Positions 15,129 to 24,352 of a DNA stretch of 64,000 bases are shown here, one piece after another. Positions within the stretch are counted from its first letter, which is position 1. Each line of letters starts with the position of its first letter. The notes below the pieces were generated by a model, which worked only from the letters and a program-made list of their open reading frames with translations, was not told where the DNA came from and did not search any database. This DNA is from Prevotella sp. MGM2 (lineage in GTDB: Bacteria > Bacteroidota > Bacteroidia > Bacteroidales > Bacteroidaceae): positions 1 through 64,000 of the forward strand of contig NZ_BEWW01000322.1 in NCBI RefSeq assembly GCF_002933955.1, given 5' to 3'. The position numbers and the translations under genes are program-made.

Positions 15129-16647
15129 AGCCTTTGCAGGCTACGGCTCTCAGTCTATCGCCCTTGAGCTGCTTGCCCAAGCGTTCCCCGATTTCCAGTT
15201 TGACACTGTCGGAATTTCGGAGATTGACAAGAACGCTATCAAGGCATATCGTACACTTCACGGGAATATCATTCCCAACCACGGCGACATAACCAAGATT
15301 GACTGGACGCAGACAGCCGATTTTGACCTGCTTACATATTCGTTCCCCTGTCAAGACATTTCTTCGGCAGGCAAACAGCGTGGCTTCACCGAGGGTAGCG
15401 GAACACGCTCGTCCTGCTTGTGGGCCTGTGCCGATGCCATTGAAACAAAGCATCCCCAGTTCCTGCTCATGGAGAATGTAAAGGCACTCGCCACGCAAAA
15501 GAAATTCAGCGATGACTTCCGCAGGTGGCGTGAGTGGCTGATAAAGCACGGTTACACCAACTACTATGCCGTCCTCAACGCAAAGGACTACGGCGTGCCG
15601 CAGAACCGTGAGCGCGTGTTCATGGTGTCGTTCCTCGGCGAACATACTCCGTTCTATTTCCCGGCTCCCTTTGAACTGACGCGCCGACTGAAGCACGTCC
15701 TTGAAGATGAGGTTGACGAGAAATACTGGTTACAGCAGGAGCAGATTCAAGCCTTGATAAAGCACAACGAACGCAAGCAGTCCGAGGGTTGCGGATTCAA
15801 GACGAACTTTCAGACTGGCGAGGGCATAAGCGGTGCTATCAAGACCAAAGAAGGGAGCCGCGAATATGATACCTACATCAAAGTGCCGACCTACGGCAAC
15901 AGCCGCCTCAACGCCATGATTGCCGACGGCAAGATTGACCCGGAGCAGACGTTGTGGATTGACTGCTACAACCAACGTGTTGACCCCGACATAGCAGGCA
16001 CGATACTGGCTCGAGTAAATGCTACTGGGCATTATCTCATATCCGACCCTCGCGGCTGCGCCATGCGCGGCCGCCCCGATGCATCGGGGCGAAATTCACA
16101 GCAGATCGAACTTGGTTCGGATGTTGCCAACGCTCTCACGTCCGTCCAAAAGGACAGCATGGTAGCCGAGGCGCGTGTCATACAGGTCGGCAACCTCATA
16201 GAGGATTCCGCTTACAAGAACCCTCATCGTGGGCGCGTCTATTCCGTTGAGGGCATCGCCCCCTGCCTCAACTGCAACGAGGGCGGTCAACGTGAAGTCA
16301 AGATTATACAGCGCGGTCACGGATATGCCAAAGGCGGTGTATTCGATATTTGCCCGGCTCTCACCACCTCAAAGTGGCAGGACAATCACTTTGCCCTCAT
16401 TGAGTACTGGATTCGCAAACTCACTCCGCGCGAGTGCTTCCGCTTGATGGACGTACCCGAACACTATATCGACCGACTGCTGTCCACAGGAATATCCAAT
16501 TCGCAGCTCTATAAACTTGCAGGCAATTCTATCGTGGTCGCCTGCCTCTTCCACATCTTCCGAAAGATGTTCTGCGAAACGGCAAGGGGAAGCGGCTCTC
16601 CGATTGCTCATAGCCGTGAAACCCCGGCGCAGTTGTCGCTTTTCTAA
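15109..16647 (+). CDS. C5 cytosine DNA methyltransferase
   Basis: A 512-aa enzyme that transfers a methyl group from SAM to cytosine C5. Motif I is FEAFAGYGSQS (about 6-16), motif IV is FPCQDIS with the nucleophilic Cys (about 79), motif VI is MENVKAL (about 120), motif VIII is QNRERVF (about 166) and motif X is YKLAGNSIV (about 470). A long variable target-recognition region lies between VIII and X. No endonuclease is adjacent, so it is likely an orphan protecting phage DNA from host restriction. An ATG at 15097 is an alternative start. Confidence 0.92.
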   Translation: MKLRVFEAFAGYGSQSIALELLAQAFPDFQFDTVGISEIDKNAIKAYRTLHGNIIPNHGDITKIDWTQTADFDLLTYSFPCQDISSAGKQRGFTEGSGTRSSCLWACADAIETKHPQFLLMENVKALATQKKFSDDFRRWREWLIKHGYTNYYAVLNAKDYGVPQNRERVFMVSFLGEHTPFYFPAPFELTRRLKHVLEDEVDEKYWLQQEQIQALIKHNERKQSEGCGFKTNFQTGEGISGAIKTKEGSREYDTYIKVPTYGNSRLNAMIADGKIDPEQTLWIDCYNQRVDPDIAGTILARVNATGHYLISDPRGCAMRGRPDASGRNSQQIELGSDVANALTSVQKDSMVAEARVIQVGNLIEDSAYKNPHRGRVYSVEGIAPCLNCNEGGQREVKIIQRGHGYAKGGVFDICPALTTSKWQDNHFALIEYWIRKLTPRECFRLMDVPEHYIDRLLSTGISNSQLYKLAGNSIVVACLFHIFRKMFCETARGSGSPIAHSRETPAQLSLF

Positions 16648-16677
16648 ACTTAAAACATCATAACAACTAATTCCCAA

Positions 16678-16685
16678 TATCTTTG
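16678..16685 (+). promoter_or_regulatory. TAnnTTTG -7 element
   Basis: TATCTTTG ends four bases before the ATG at 16690. No clear -33 TTTG is seen at the right distance. A transcript starting just downstream would be near leaderless for this gene, so the call is tentative. Confidence 0.35.
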
Positions 16686-16689
16686 CTCC

Positions 16690-17064
16690 ATGATTAAACT
16701 GTTGGAACATAATCGCCGACCCGACATCTCTTTCAGCCGCAAGAGAGGTACTATCCGCATTACGGCAAGGGTGGCGCGTGTCCTCGCCCTGCGTCCCGGT
16801 GATGCAATCAACATAGCCGTCAGTAACGGCGAGTATTACCTGCACGCCGTCCATATCACAAACGGCATCGGACGGTTTGAGGCGCAGTGCTGGCCCACAA
16901 AGAAAGGGAGCGGTAACTACTGCGCCAGTTGCGTGCGCCTATGCCGTTCCCTGCTTGATTCCGTAGGTGTCAAGGCTGACAAGGTCGCCTACATGGTCGG
17001 CCAGGCATTCGAGCGCGACAGCACTACCTATGTTCCAATCATAACTCTGCATCCGCTACTATGA
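16690..17064 (+). CDS. Hypothetical protein before tail gene
   Basis: A 124-aa basic protein. A central strand-rich part (GTIRITARVARVLALRPGDAI) recalls AbrB-like swapped-hairpin folds, and it has three Cys (YCASCVRLC). No firm family. It overlaps the next gene by four bases and may be a virion or late regulatory protein. Confidence 0.62.
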   Translation: MIKLLEHNRRPDISFSRKRGTIRITARVARVLALRPGDAINIAVSNGEYYLHAVHITNGIGRFEAQCWPTKKGSGNYCASCVRLCRSLLDSVGVKADKVAYMVGQAFERDSTTYVPIITLHPLL

Positions 17065-19742
17065 ACAAAGATGTAAAATACAATGGCTACTCCGCACAGC
17101 CGTCCGACTATGAATGTCAGGACGGCGACCTTGCCGTAGCCATAAATCTTGTGCCGGAAGATGGTGCGCTTAAACCAGTCCTGCCTCCGAAAGTCGGGGG
17201 GCAGGCTTCGGACACAATCGGCAACTGCGTTTATATCCACAAGAATTCGGGCTACACACATTACATTGTCCGCAACGGCAATTCGTTCAGTTGGTACGAT
17301 AAGTCAGCACCCGACACGCTGACAACAATCGGCTCGATCTCAAAATACATCAAGGTCACATCGGTAGGCAACACGCTCATATTCCTTACTGATGACGGTA
17401 TGCAATACTACCTTTGGAAAGGAGGCACCACCGGGTATCTCTATCTGGGCAACAAGATTCCCGAATGCCCTATCTCGTTTGGATTGCAGGGGAAGATGGT
17501 GCGTACCGATGAGTTCTCAATATCCTTTGATTCCATCAAAGAGGGCGACATTTGGAACGAGTTTACCGACAACAACAAGACACGCATAACCGACCAAGTG
17601 TTGGCGCACATCAATAAGTTCATCGCTGACGAGTCAACCAACAAGGGAAAGTTCATATTCCCTTTCTTCGTCCGCTATGCCTATCGTCTGTATGACGGCT
17701 CTCTCACAATGCACTCTTCTCCGGTTCTCATGATTGCTTCCTCCGACCTCGCTCCGCAGGTCTTTTGGTCGCACATTACTGGTAAGGGTAAATACACCGA
17801 TGCGCAACTCCGTGTCTGCGCTATGGTGCATACGCTTGACTACGCCGTCATTCTCCAGTCACGGCTTGATATGCTCAACAACTGGAAAGATATTGTCCGC
17901 TCGGTCGATGTCTTTATCTCCAAGCCCATATACACCTACGACCAAAACGGCAAGTGTACCAAATTCGCCAACTCCGAGGGCTATAACTCCTATTGCGTCT
18001 GCAAGCATACCAATCAGGCCGTATCTACCTCCACATATCCGTTACGCTATCAGCGTCACACATTCAACAAACTCTACGCTTTCACATTCGACCCGACCAA
18101 CCTCACATATCCGATGGGCCGCTTGATGATTCCGCGCCGTAGTGTCGATGCGGTCAAAGAGGATATTCGCTCCACCGCGCAGTTCTACCTGCTTGAGAGT
18201 ATCAAGGTAGAGCAGCTTACGACCACGCGCACGGCACTCAATGTAGAGGAAGATTATCTTCAGTCGTTGGTGACACGCGAGGTAATGACGGATGACTACG
18301 ACAGCCACGATACTCTGATTCCGCGCTATTGCTTCACCTACAACTCACGCCTTAACCTCAGCAACATATCGAAGCGTCTGTATGCGGAATACAATGCCGG
18401 GGCATTGATGACACACACCGATGGATATATCGGCAACTGGACAGATACGCCATCGGACTTTTTCGACAACACCGCAGGCGTGAGCGTTTACTTCTTCATC
18501 AAGCAGGACGGCAAGGATATTGTTGTGCAGGGTGAAAGTTGTGCCATGTCCCGTTATAAGGCCCCGTTCCTGTACCTCTACTATCCGAATGTGAACGCAT
18601 ATAAGGCGGTGATTGTGTCATGGTACGGTGTGCCCATGTACTATGAGGTTCAACTGGAGCAACACGGATTCCTCAACGGCTCGTTCTATTTCGCAGGTTG
18701 GGAGAATCCGAGTATGAACGGCAATATGCCCTCGGCAAGTTCCAACGCCGACCGCACGATAGAAATCCCTAATAAGATTTACACGTCCGAGGTCAACAAT
18801 CCTTTTGTGTTTCCGCTTCTCGGCATCAACACAGTCGGTACTGGGGAAATAAAGGGCATCTGCTCGGCGGCAAAGGCTCTCTCCGAGGGTCAGTTCGGAC
18901 AGTTCCCCCTCTATGCTTTCACGTCCGAGGGAGTTTGGGCGTTGGAAGTGTCGGCGACTGGCACATATACGGCGCGTCAGCCTATCACGCGCGATGTCTG
19001 CATCAACGCTGATGGAATAACTCAACTGGATAATGCGGTGCTGTTCCCCACGGATCGAGGCATAATGTTGATTTCGGGTTCGCAGACACAATGTATTTCA
19101 GAAAGCATAAATTCTGAGTATCCGTTTAATGCCCTTGACCTGCCCGGCTTTGACAAACTGCACGATATGTTGGGGCATGACCCGGTTACCGACAAGTGCC
19201 TGCCGACACTACCGTTTACGGAGTTCCTTAAGCAATGCCGAATGATTTACGATTATGTGCATCAGCGCGTCATCGTCTATGCTCCGAATATAACCTATGC
19301 CTATGTGTTCTCGTTGAAGTCTAAACTATGGGGCATGACGTTCTCAAACATCGCCTCACACCTCAACTCCTACCCGGAGGCTCTTGCCGTTGACAAGGAG
19401 AATAACATAGTGAACTTTTCGGAATCGGACGAAACGCAGGTCAAATGTCTGTACGTTACACGTCCGCTCAACCTTGATACCGTCAATATCCACAAGACCA
19501 TTGACAGCATCATTCAGCGCGGATTCTTCCGAAAGGGCAATGTGGCAACCGCACTCTACGGCTCACGCGATTTAGTCAACTGGTATCTGATATGGTCAAG
19601 CAAAGACCACTACCTGCGCGGCTTCCGTGGCACGCCCTACAAGTATTTCCGCATTGCAGGTGTCGCCACGCTCGATGCTGATGAAAGTATCTATGGCGCG
19701 TCTGTGCAGTTCACTCCGCGCCTCACCAATCAACCGAGATAA
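17061..19742 (+). CDS. Large beta-rich virion protein, probable tail hub/nozzle
   Basis: An 893-aa protein, last of the rightward arm. It begins MNKDVKYNGYSAQPSDYECQ, and the EDGALKPV segment followed by repeated short strands (such as IVRNGNSFSWYD, TLIFLTDDGMQYY) suggests a beta-propeller or sandwich build like P22-type tail stabilisation proteins. The middle has a SSDLAPQ-type region, and the end (VATALYGSRDLVNWYLIWSS) is domain-like. No enzyme motif is visible. Its size and place before the terminator mark it as structural; the nozzle/stabilisation role is an inference. Confidence 0.55.
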   Translation: MNKDVKYNGYSAQPSDYECQDGDLAVAINLVPEDGALKPVLPPKVGGQASDTIGNCVYIHKNSGYTHYIVRNGNSFSWYDKSAPDTLTTIGSISKYIKVTSVGNTLIFLTDDGMQYYLWKGGTTGYLYLGNKIPECPISFGLQGKMVRTDEFSISFDSIKEGDIWNEFTDNNKTRITDQVLAHINKFIADESTNKGKFIFPFFVRYAYRLYDGSLTMHSSPVLMIASSDLAPQVFWSHITGKGKYTDAQLRVCAMVHTLDYAVILQSRLDMLNNWKDIVRSVDVFISKPIYTYDQNGKCTKFANSEGYNSYCVCKHTNQAVSTSTYPLRYQRHTFNKLYAFTFDPTNLTYPMGRLMIPRRSVDAVKEDIRSTAQFYLLESIKVEQLTTTRTALNVEEDYLQSLVTREVMTDDYDSHDTLIPRYCFTYNSRLNLSNISKRLYAEYNAGALMTHTDGYIGNWTDTPSDFFDNTAGVSVYFFIKQDGKDIVVQGESCAMSRYKAPFLYLYYPNVNAYKAVIVSWYGVPMYYEVQLEQHGFLNGSFYFAGWENPSMNGNMPSASSNADRTIEIPNKIYTSEVNNPFVFPLLGINTVGTGEIKGICSAAKALSEGQFGQFPLYAFTSEGVWALEVSATGTYTARQPITRDVCINADGITQLDNAVLFPTDRGIMLISGSQTQCISESINSEYPFNALDLPGFDKLHDMLGHDPVTDKCLPTLPFTEFLKQCRMIYDYVHQRVIVYAPNITYAYVFSLKSKLWGMTFSNIASHLNSYPEALAVDKENNIVNFSESDETQVKCLYVTRPLNLDTVNIHKTIDSIIQRGFFRKGNVATALYGSRDLVNWYLIWSSKDHYLRGFRGTPYKYFRIAGVATLDADESIYGASVQFTPRLTNQPR

Positions 19743-19776
19743 CTCATGTACTAATTCAATATCTATTGTAAGACGA

Positions 19777-19811
19777 GAAAGGCCGCCATGCGTGATGCAC
19801 AGCGGCCTTTC
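19777..19811. terminator. Bidirectional terminator between convergent arms
   Basis: GAAAGGCCGC (19777-19786) pairs perfectly with GCGGCCTTTC (19802-19811) around a 15-base loop. The stem ends in T-rich sequence on each strand. It lies between the plus arm ending at 19742 and the minus arm ending at 19829, so it can stop both. Confidence 0.85.
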
Positions 19812-19828
19812 GCTTTGATATGGCAACA

Positions 19829-20353
19829 TTAAAAAGGGTGCATACGTCTGCGTGCCTTTGCTATCCTGTTGTGCAGGTTTATCCGTATCTCGCTCTCCGC
19901 GTCCTCGGCTTTGGCTTCCCATACCTGCGCCTTTGCGGTGTTGGTAATAGTCAGCCAGTCGGCCACAGCCTTGCAGACAAGGTATTCGTGGATGAGGTTC
20001 TCAAGCAGGTAGAGTGTGGTCTGCGAGAAGTCGAGCGGTACGCTCAACACTATCCCATAGACAGGCGGCTCACGCAGGTTGTCGTTCAGTTCCGTGCGGT
20101 GCAGGTCGTTCTTGGTGTAGGGATAAAGGAGTTCCCTGCATTTGCACACGGTCAGATTCAGCACTCGCGTCACACGGTCCACGTTTCCGTCCTCGCCCAC
20201 ATCCTGCACCATGTGGCGGTTGTGGTTGCTTTCCGTGTCCATGACGCTACCCTCTATAAAGGCATAGTTCTTTATGTCATACAGCAGTTGGTCGCGCTTG
20301 AACCCTAACACGGCGTTGAGCCTGCCGTCCTTTTCTTCCAAAAAGCAACTCAT
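19829..20353 (-). CDS. Tandem paralogue 3, probable virion/neck protein
   Basis: A 174-aa protein, the last and most divergent of three adjacent related genes. It shares a C-terminal pattern with the two upstream: VADWLTITNTAKA then a helical acidic segment and an Arg-rich end. The N-terminal part (KRDQLLYDIKNYAFIEGSVM) matches the same part of the neighbour (SWLLYDIMNETFLRGRTI). Function unknown; late position and three copies fit an adaptor or tail-completion role. Confidence 0.62.
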   Translation of the reverse strand: MSCFLEEKDGRLNAVLGFKRDQLLYDIKNYAFIEGSVMDTESNHNRHMVQDVGEDGNVDRVTRVLNLTVCKCRELLYPYTKNDLHRTELNDNLREPPVYGIVLSVPLDFSQTTLYLLENLIHEYLVCKAVADWLTITNTAKAQVWEAKAEDAESEIRINLHNRIAKARRRMHPF

Positions 20354-20364
20354 GGAACCTGGGA

Positions 20365-20874
20365 TTAGTTGGTGGGACGTGCCGGGCGGCTACGCTTGCT
20401 CACGGTCTGACGGATTAACTCCATGTTCTTGTTTGCAAGGGCGTAGTATTGCTCCGCGTCTGCCTTGTTGGTAACCATGTACCAGTCGGCGATAGCGGTG
20501 TTGGCGAGATATGCGTGGACGGCTTCGCCTACGCCGGTTGTCGCGGCTTCGTTGAAGTTGCTCGGCATGGTGAGATTCAGCACAAGGTCATGGCTTCCGT
20601 CATAGTGACTGTTGTCGGTCGTTGTGCCGTTCTCGTTGAGATACTCGCCCAGTTCGGTCTGAACCTCCGCAAAGGCTCTCTTGACTGAGCGGAGTATCTT
20701 CTCGCGGTTTTCCTCGTCCTCCGAGGCGAACATACTTGCAACCTCTTTGTGGTTGTCTTTGTTCTGAATGGTACGTCCGCGCAGGAACGTTTCATTCATG
20801 ATGTCATAAAGCAGCCACGAGATTTTGATTGTGGCTGTGACTGGTTTCTTTGCGCCTAAAGTGGGGTTTGGCAT
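20365..20874 (-). CDS. Tandem paralogue 2, probable virion/neck protein
   Basis: A 169-aa protein sharing IADWYMVTNKADAEQYY and the ending RPARPTN with its neighbours. The N-terminal ISWLLYDIMNETFLRGRTI matches the third copy. A duplication of a structural gene with later divergence is the simplest reading. No known domain is recognised. Confidence 0.65.
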   Translation of the reverse strand: MPNPTLGAKKPVTATIKISWLLYDIMNETFLRGRTIQNKDNHKEVASMFASEDEENREKILRSVKRAFAEVQTELGEYLNENGTTTDNSHYDGSHDLVLNLTMPSNFNEAATTGVGEAVHAYLANTAIADWYMVTNKADAEQYYALANKNMELIRQTVSKRSRPARPTN

Positions 20875-20897
20875 AGTTCGTAGTTATTAAATGTTGA

Positions 20898-21461
20898 TTA
20901 GTCGGTGGGGCGTGTCGGCTTTCGGCGGCTGTAGAGTAACCTCTCGGCGGTTTCCATCATGTCGGCCGCCTGCGTGAAGTAGTCCTTTGCCTCGCCTTTG
21001 TTTGCGAATTTGAACCATTGCCCGATGATCGAGGCAATGAAGAAACTGCGCAGGGTTGACTGGACGCTTGCGGTCAGCACCTTGTCAAACGACTTGCTGA
21101 CCTCTATGACGGCTTCGTAACCGGTCCTGCCTAATGTTACCGGGGGGAGAACTGGGGGTAAAGCATTTGCGTTTTCAGACTGCGTTGATATGACCGGTGG
21201 TGTGGGTGTCGGGTCAATTATAGCAATGGTGCTGATGAGTTTTGTCCTACCCGACACCAGCATTTCCTTTAGGTTCTCGTTGGTGGCGGACACAGACTCT
21301 TCCCAAAACCTGCTCAATTCCGCGAGGTCATCATCGGCCGCAAGGATGCGGTCGCGTGCGCCCTCGTCGCCGTCTATCAGTTTAGACCCTGTGTAGTCGG
21401 TCGCCTTGGCCACCTCTTCGTATACATCGTCTTGAAATATCTGTATGGTGATTGTTTCCAT
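20898..21461 (-). CDS. Tandem paralogue 1, probable virion/neck protein
   Basis: A 187-aa protein, first of the three. Its C-terminal region IGQWFKFANKGEAKDYF then RKPTRPTD aligns with IADWYMVTNKADAEQYY then SRPARPTN of the second. A Pro/Thr-rich linker (about residues 83-105) separates an acidic N-terminal part from the shared domain. It overlaps the upstream gene by one base. Confidence 0.65.
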   Translation of the reverse strand: METITIQIFQDDVYEEVAKATDYTGSKLIDGDEGARDRILAADDDLAELSRFWEESVSATNENLKEMLVSGRTKLISTIAIIDPTPTPPVISTQSENANALPPVLPPVTLGRTGYEAVIEVSKSFDKVLTASVQSTLRSFFIASIIGQWFKFANKGEAKDYFTQAADMMETAERLLYSRRKPTRPTD

Positions 21462-22045
21462 TATAAATCAATGATTGAATAGGTCAGACTGATTCCGATG
21501 AACGGCTCAAAGCCGTGTGGCGTATAGCCGAAGCCGACTGTCGGCCCTATGTGCCACCGCTTGGGAGGCTTCTTTATAGTCACTATCTCGCGCCGGGGAT
21601 ATACGAACAGGCTGTCAAGGCTCGGATAAACACCGCTGACGTATGCCTTGTAGTCCTCTCCCTCATAGACGTTCTGCGTGATTGGCAGCTGTAATGTCAG
21701 GCTGTCGGGTGTTGTCACTTCAACGTCTGCGCTTGTCAGTTCGGCGGTGTCCGCTCTGATGTCGGGCAGGTTCTCAATCCCTCGGTCAATGTATGACGTG
21801 GGGATTGTAACCTTTTTAGAGCCTACCTGCTGTGAGTGGACAGGCGCAGGCTCGATGTAGGGAATGGTGTCATATATCGTGATGGTGTCGGTTTCGATTG
21901 CCTCTCGGCCTGGGATGTTGTCGCCGGGCGGTGACTGGCACTTGTGGAGATACGCGCCTGCCGCCATGCAAGCGACAATTACAAGCACTATGGCAAGGAT
22001 GTCCTTGACCTTGCGAATTATTTTGCGTGGTGTGTCGCTTCTCAT
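21461..22045 (-). CDS. DUF6808-type envelope protein, spanin candidate
   Basis: A 194-aa protein. A basic N-terminus (MRSDTPRKIIRKVK) is followed by one membrane helix (about 15-35), then a periplasmic part with Pro-rich and beta segments ending in a transmembrane-strand-like GPTVGFGYTPHG...SLTYSIIDL. The ATG at 22045 overlaps the amidase stop. In Bacteroidales prophages such genes follow the endolysin, which suits a spanin or outer-membrane disruptor; this is inferred from context. Confidence 0.68.
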   Translation of the reverse strand: MRSDTPRKIIRKVKDILAIVLVIVACMAAGAYLHKCQSPPGDNIPGREAIETDTITIYDTIPYIEPAPVHSQQVGSKKVTIPTSYIDRGIENLPDIRADTAELTSADVEVTTPDSLTLQLPITQNVYEGEDYKAYVSGVYPSLDSLFVYPRREIVTIKKPPKRWHIGPTVGFGYTPHGFEPFIGISLTYSIIDL

Positions 22046-22713
22046 TTCTTGTGGTTTTTGATGTAGTTGATGATTCCGTTGGCATGGAGTTCCACGATTG
22101 CCTTTGTCCCCTCTTCCGAGAGCAGGAAGTCGCAGTCTGCCTTGTTGTCTTGGAAGAGCGATTCGGTCAGCACAGCCGGGCATTTGGTGTGGACGAGGAT
22201 GTAGAACCGCGCCTCATAGTCTGGGTCACCGTCACTCCAGTCTGCCCTCATGGGCTTCTGTCTGCTGTCGTATGCGCCCTGCGCCTGCAAGAATGGGAAA
22301 CGCTCTTTGTAGTCTTTCAGCCCCTCGTCAGCGGCTTTCCAAATCTCGGTGGCGAGGTCGTCAGCCTTAGTCCTGCCCGGCGAGGTATAGACACACCAAC
22401 CGCCTGCGCTCTTCCACTTGCCGTCCGCGCCTGCGGCGTTGCAGTGGATGGAAACGAGCAGAACATTCTCCTTGCCGTATTTGTCGCAGTAGGCATTGGC
22501 TCTGCGGCACCTTTCGGGCAGGCTTATGTCTTTATCCTCCTCAACGAGCAGATGCGCCTCTATCGGTGTTTTGGCATTGACCATGCGGCTGTTCAATGTC
22601 TTTACCAATCGGCGTGCTATCTCGCGGCTCTTGAGATACTCTTTGAGTTTTCTGTCGGGGCTACACTTGCCGGGGGTGTCGCTCCCGTGTCCATTGTCAA
22701 TAAGAACTATCAT
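22042..22713 (-). CDS. N-acetylmuramoyl-L-alanine amidase (endolysin)
   Basis: A 223-aa Amidase_3-type enzyme that cuts the amide bond between N-acetylmuramic acid and the peptide stem. Zinc ligands are visible: DNGHG at residues 6-10 (His), SIHCNAAG near 88 (His) and the catalytic Glu in LTESLF near 182. There is no signal peptide, so it needs the upstream holin to reach the cell wall. Confidence 0.9.
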   Translation of the reverse strand: MIVLIDNGHGSDTPGKCSPDRKLKEYLKSREIARRLVKTLNSRMVNAKTPIEAHLLVEEDKDISLPERCRRANAYCDKYGKENVLLVSIHCNAAGADGKWKSAGGWCVYTSPGRTKADDLATEIWKAADEGLKDYKERFPFLQAQGAYDSRQKPMRADWSDGDPDYEARFYILVHTKCPAVLTESLFQDNKADCDFLLSEEGTKAIVELHANGIINYIKNHKK

Positions 22714-22719
22714 ATCTAA

Positions 22720-23169
22720 TTAGTGATGAGGTGATACTTCGCTTTTGGTAGAGATTACACCGATAATCTTTTCTGCATCTTTTTTTGATGTTGCTGCGAT
22801 GATGCCATCTATAATTTCGGGCAAATCAATAAGATGGCTTTTCCTGCGTTTGGCGTGTTCAAACATACTGATTATCTCTACGACAATCAGGCCCATGCCG
22901 AAAAGCAATGCCATGAACGGCAGGAAATAAAAACTGAACAGGAAGCCGAGGCAGTCTGCCAAAAAGCCTATCAGCAAAAATCGCCAGTACTCGCTTACTT
23001 TGGCGATGGTTACTCGCAACTTATGGGAGTGAACCCGTTGCCCAGTTCGTTTCGCTGTGTATACTCCGTCCCATAGGTCAAGCATTATGGCCATGATTAC
23101 CAAGAGCGACACGGCGAAAAACACCCCGATGAAGAAGTATCCTTTCTCTAATGATAAGATTGATTCCAT
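22720..23169 (-). CDS. Phage holin
   Basis: A 149-aa membrane protein with helices at about residues 10-30, 62-82 and 84-102, the conserved loop LDLWDGVYTAKRTGQRV (about 31-47) and a charged C-terminus. This is the holin family found before amidases in Bacteroidales prophages. It forms holes in the inner membrane at lysis time. It is the first gene after a late promoter at 23195. Confidence 0.82.
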   Translation of the reverse strand: MESILSLEKGYFFIGVFFAVSLLVIMAIMLDLWDGVYTAKRTGQRVHSHKLRVTIAKVSEYWRFLLIGFLADCLGFLFSFYFLPFMALLFGMGLIVVEIISMFEHAKRRKSHLIDLPEIIDGIIAATSKKDAEKIIGVISTKSEVSPHH

Positions 23170-23194
23170 GATGATTTATCGTTTTGGTTCGGCG

Positions 23195-23247
23195 CAAAGT
23201 TACCCATATACTATCCCTGCCACGCTTTAACTTTTGTGACGCGACAC
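23195..23247 (-). promoter_or_regulatory. Late promoter A (holin-lysis operon)
   Basis: Read on the minus strand: the upstream element GTCACAAAAGTTAAAG (23240-23225) and the -7 TAACTTTG (23202-23195). The first G of GTCAC is 38 bases before the -7 start. GTCAC extends into an imperfect dyad GTGTCGCGTCAC (23247-23236). The -7 ends 26 bases before the holin ATG. Confidence 0.75.
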
Positions 23248-23285
23248 AAGGACGGCGCAAGATTGCTCCTGCGCCGTGTCTGCTT

Positions 23286-23771
23286 TTAACGATATGAGAG
23301 TATCAGAATCAGTGATGCGTATAGGTTGTATAGTAGTCCGGCTTCAAGCCAAAAGACAAAGTGCCTGCGGTCTGTTGCCAGGCCGATGAGCGTTGCCGTG
23401 AGTGCTATGTATGGCACTCCGCTTGTCAGTATGAGCCATGCCAGTGCTGACAGCCCCAGTATTATGGCGGCTCCGCTGTGGACGTGGTTCGTCAGTTCCT
23501 CGCGGAAAGCAGGAGCAGCCGCCACAAATAAGATAGAGGCGACTATGAAGAATGCCACGAACTGATAATTGTCGGGCGTGACATTGAGCAGAGGCACAAG
23601 GGCGAGTGTTCCGGCGGTCGCCGTGCAGGTCGGGAAGAGCCACTTTTTCTGCGTCTTGTAGTAGGTTTCGCTGATAGATGTCGGCACTCCTACGTTCAGA
23701 AGGTACGCTATGAGATACAGCGTCATGATGGTGCATGACATCGTCACGCATATAAGTTCCGCTATCATCAT
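23286..23771 (-). CDS. Hypothetical integral membrane protein
   Basis: A 161-aa very hydrophobic protein with five or so membrane helices (about residues 5-28, 48-66, 70-90, 100-118, 120-155). No family recognised. It overlaps the preceding gene by four bases. A second holin, antiholin or exclusion protein are possible roles. Confidence 0.65.
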   Translation of the reverse strand: MMIAELICVTMSCTIMTLYLIAYLLNVGVPTSISETYYKTQKKWLFPTCTATAGTLALVPLLNVTPDNYQFVAFFIVASILFVAAAPAFREELTNHVHSGAAIILGLSALAWLILTSGVPYIALTATLIGLATDRRHFVFWLEAGLLYNLYASLILILSYR

Positions 23772-24259
23772 AGTGCGTTCTCGAATTTAGTCCAGTCAAT
23801 AGCGGCTTTCTCCTGCCACGATTTATTGTAGCACTCCTGCGAGAACATCATGAGAGCGTCCGTGAAACTCTCAAATTCCTCGGCATCGGCGAAATAATGG
23901 AAAGCAGGAGAGCCGTCAGGGTAATCTCCCAGTTTGAATTTGAGGGGGAACATGGCGGCTCCCAGTCGCGGTATCTTGACCGACAGCCCGGTTATGTTGC
24001 GCTCTGCTTCCTCATCGTAGCGGACAGGCACGCCTTCCCACTGGAAGCCGTTGCGCTTACGCTCGTCAGCGTCTGCCGAGAGTTGCGCGTTGATGACTGC
24101 CTTTATCTCGTCAAGGGTCGGTCGGCGGTTGAATGTATGGCGATACTCGTATGTGCTTCCCTCTGCCGTTGTATAAAGACCGAAGAAAAGCACCCATGTG
24201 TTGCGCCCTGTTCGTTGCAGGCTGTCCTGCCTTACGGTTGTGCCAAATATCTTTTCCAT
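23768..24259 (-). CDS. Hypothetical protein, first gene after late promoter B
   Basis: A 163-aa soluble protein beginning MEKIFGTTVRQDSLQR. It has a conserved-looking core (TYEYRHTFNRRPTLDEIKAV) and Trp-rich segments. No domain recognised. A TTG at 24283 in the same frame lies inside the promoter, so the ATG at 24259 is the start. Confidence 0.7.
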   Translation of the reverse strand: MEKIFGTTVRQDSLQRTGRNTWVLFFGLYTTAEGSTYEYRHTFNRRPTLDEIKAVINAQLSADADERKRNGFQWEGVPVRYDEEAERNITGLSVKIPRLGAAMFPLKFKLGDYPDGSPAFHYFADAEEFESFTDALMMFSQECYNKSWQEKAAIDWTKFENAL

Positions 24260-24280
24260 ATCGTTATATGATTTTTGGCA

Positions 24281-24333
24281 CAAAGATAAGGACCTGCGCT
24301 TTGCAGACCCTTTTAAGTTTAGTGACGTGTCAC
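24281..24333 (-). promoter_or_regulatory. Late promoter B
   Basis: On the minus strand: GTCACTAAACTTAAAAG (24326-24310) and the -7 TATCTTTG (24288-24281). GTCAC again starts 38 bases before the -7 start. Here the dyad is perfect: GTGAC-N2-GTCAC on the plus strand at 24322-24333. It drives the gene at 24259. Confidence 0.78.
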
Positions 24334-24352
24334 GCTTTGGGGTGTGATGGTA

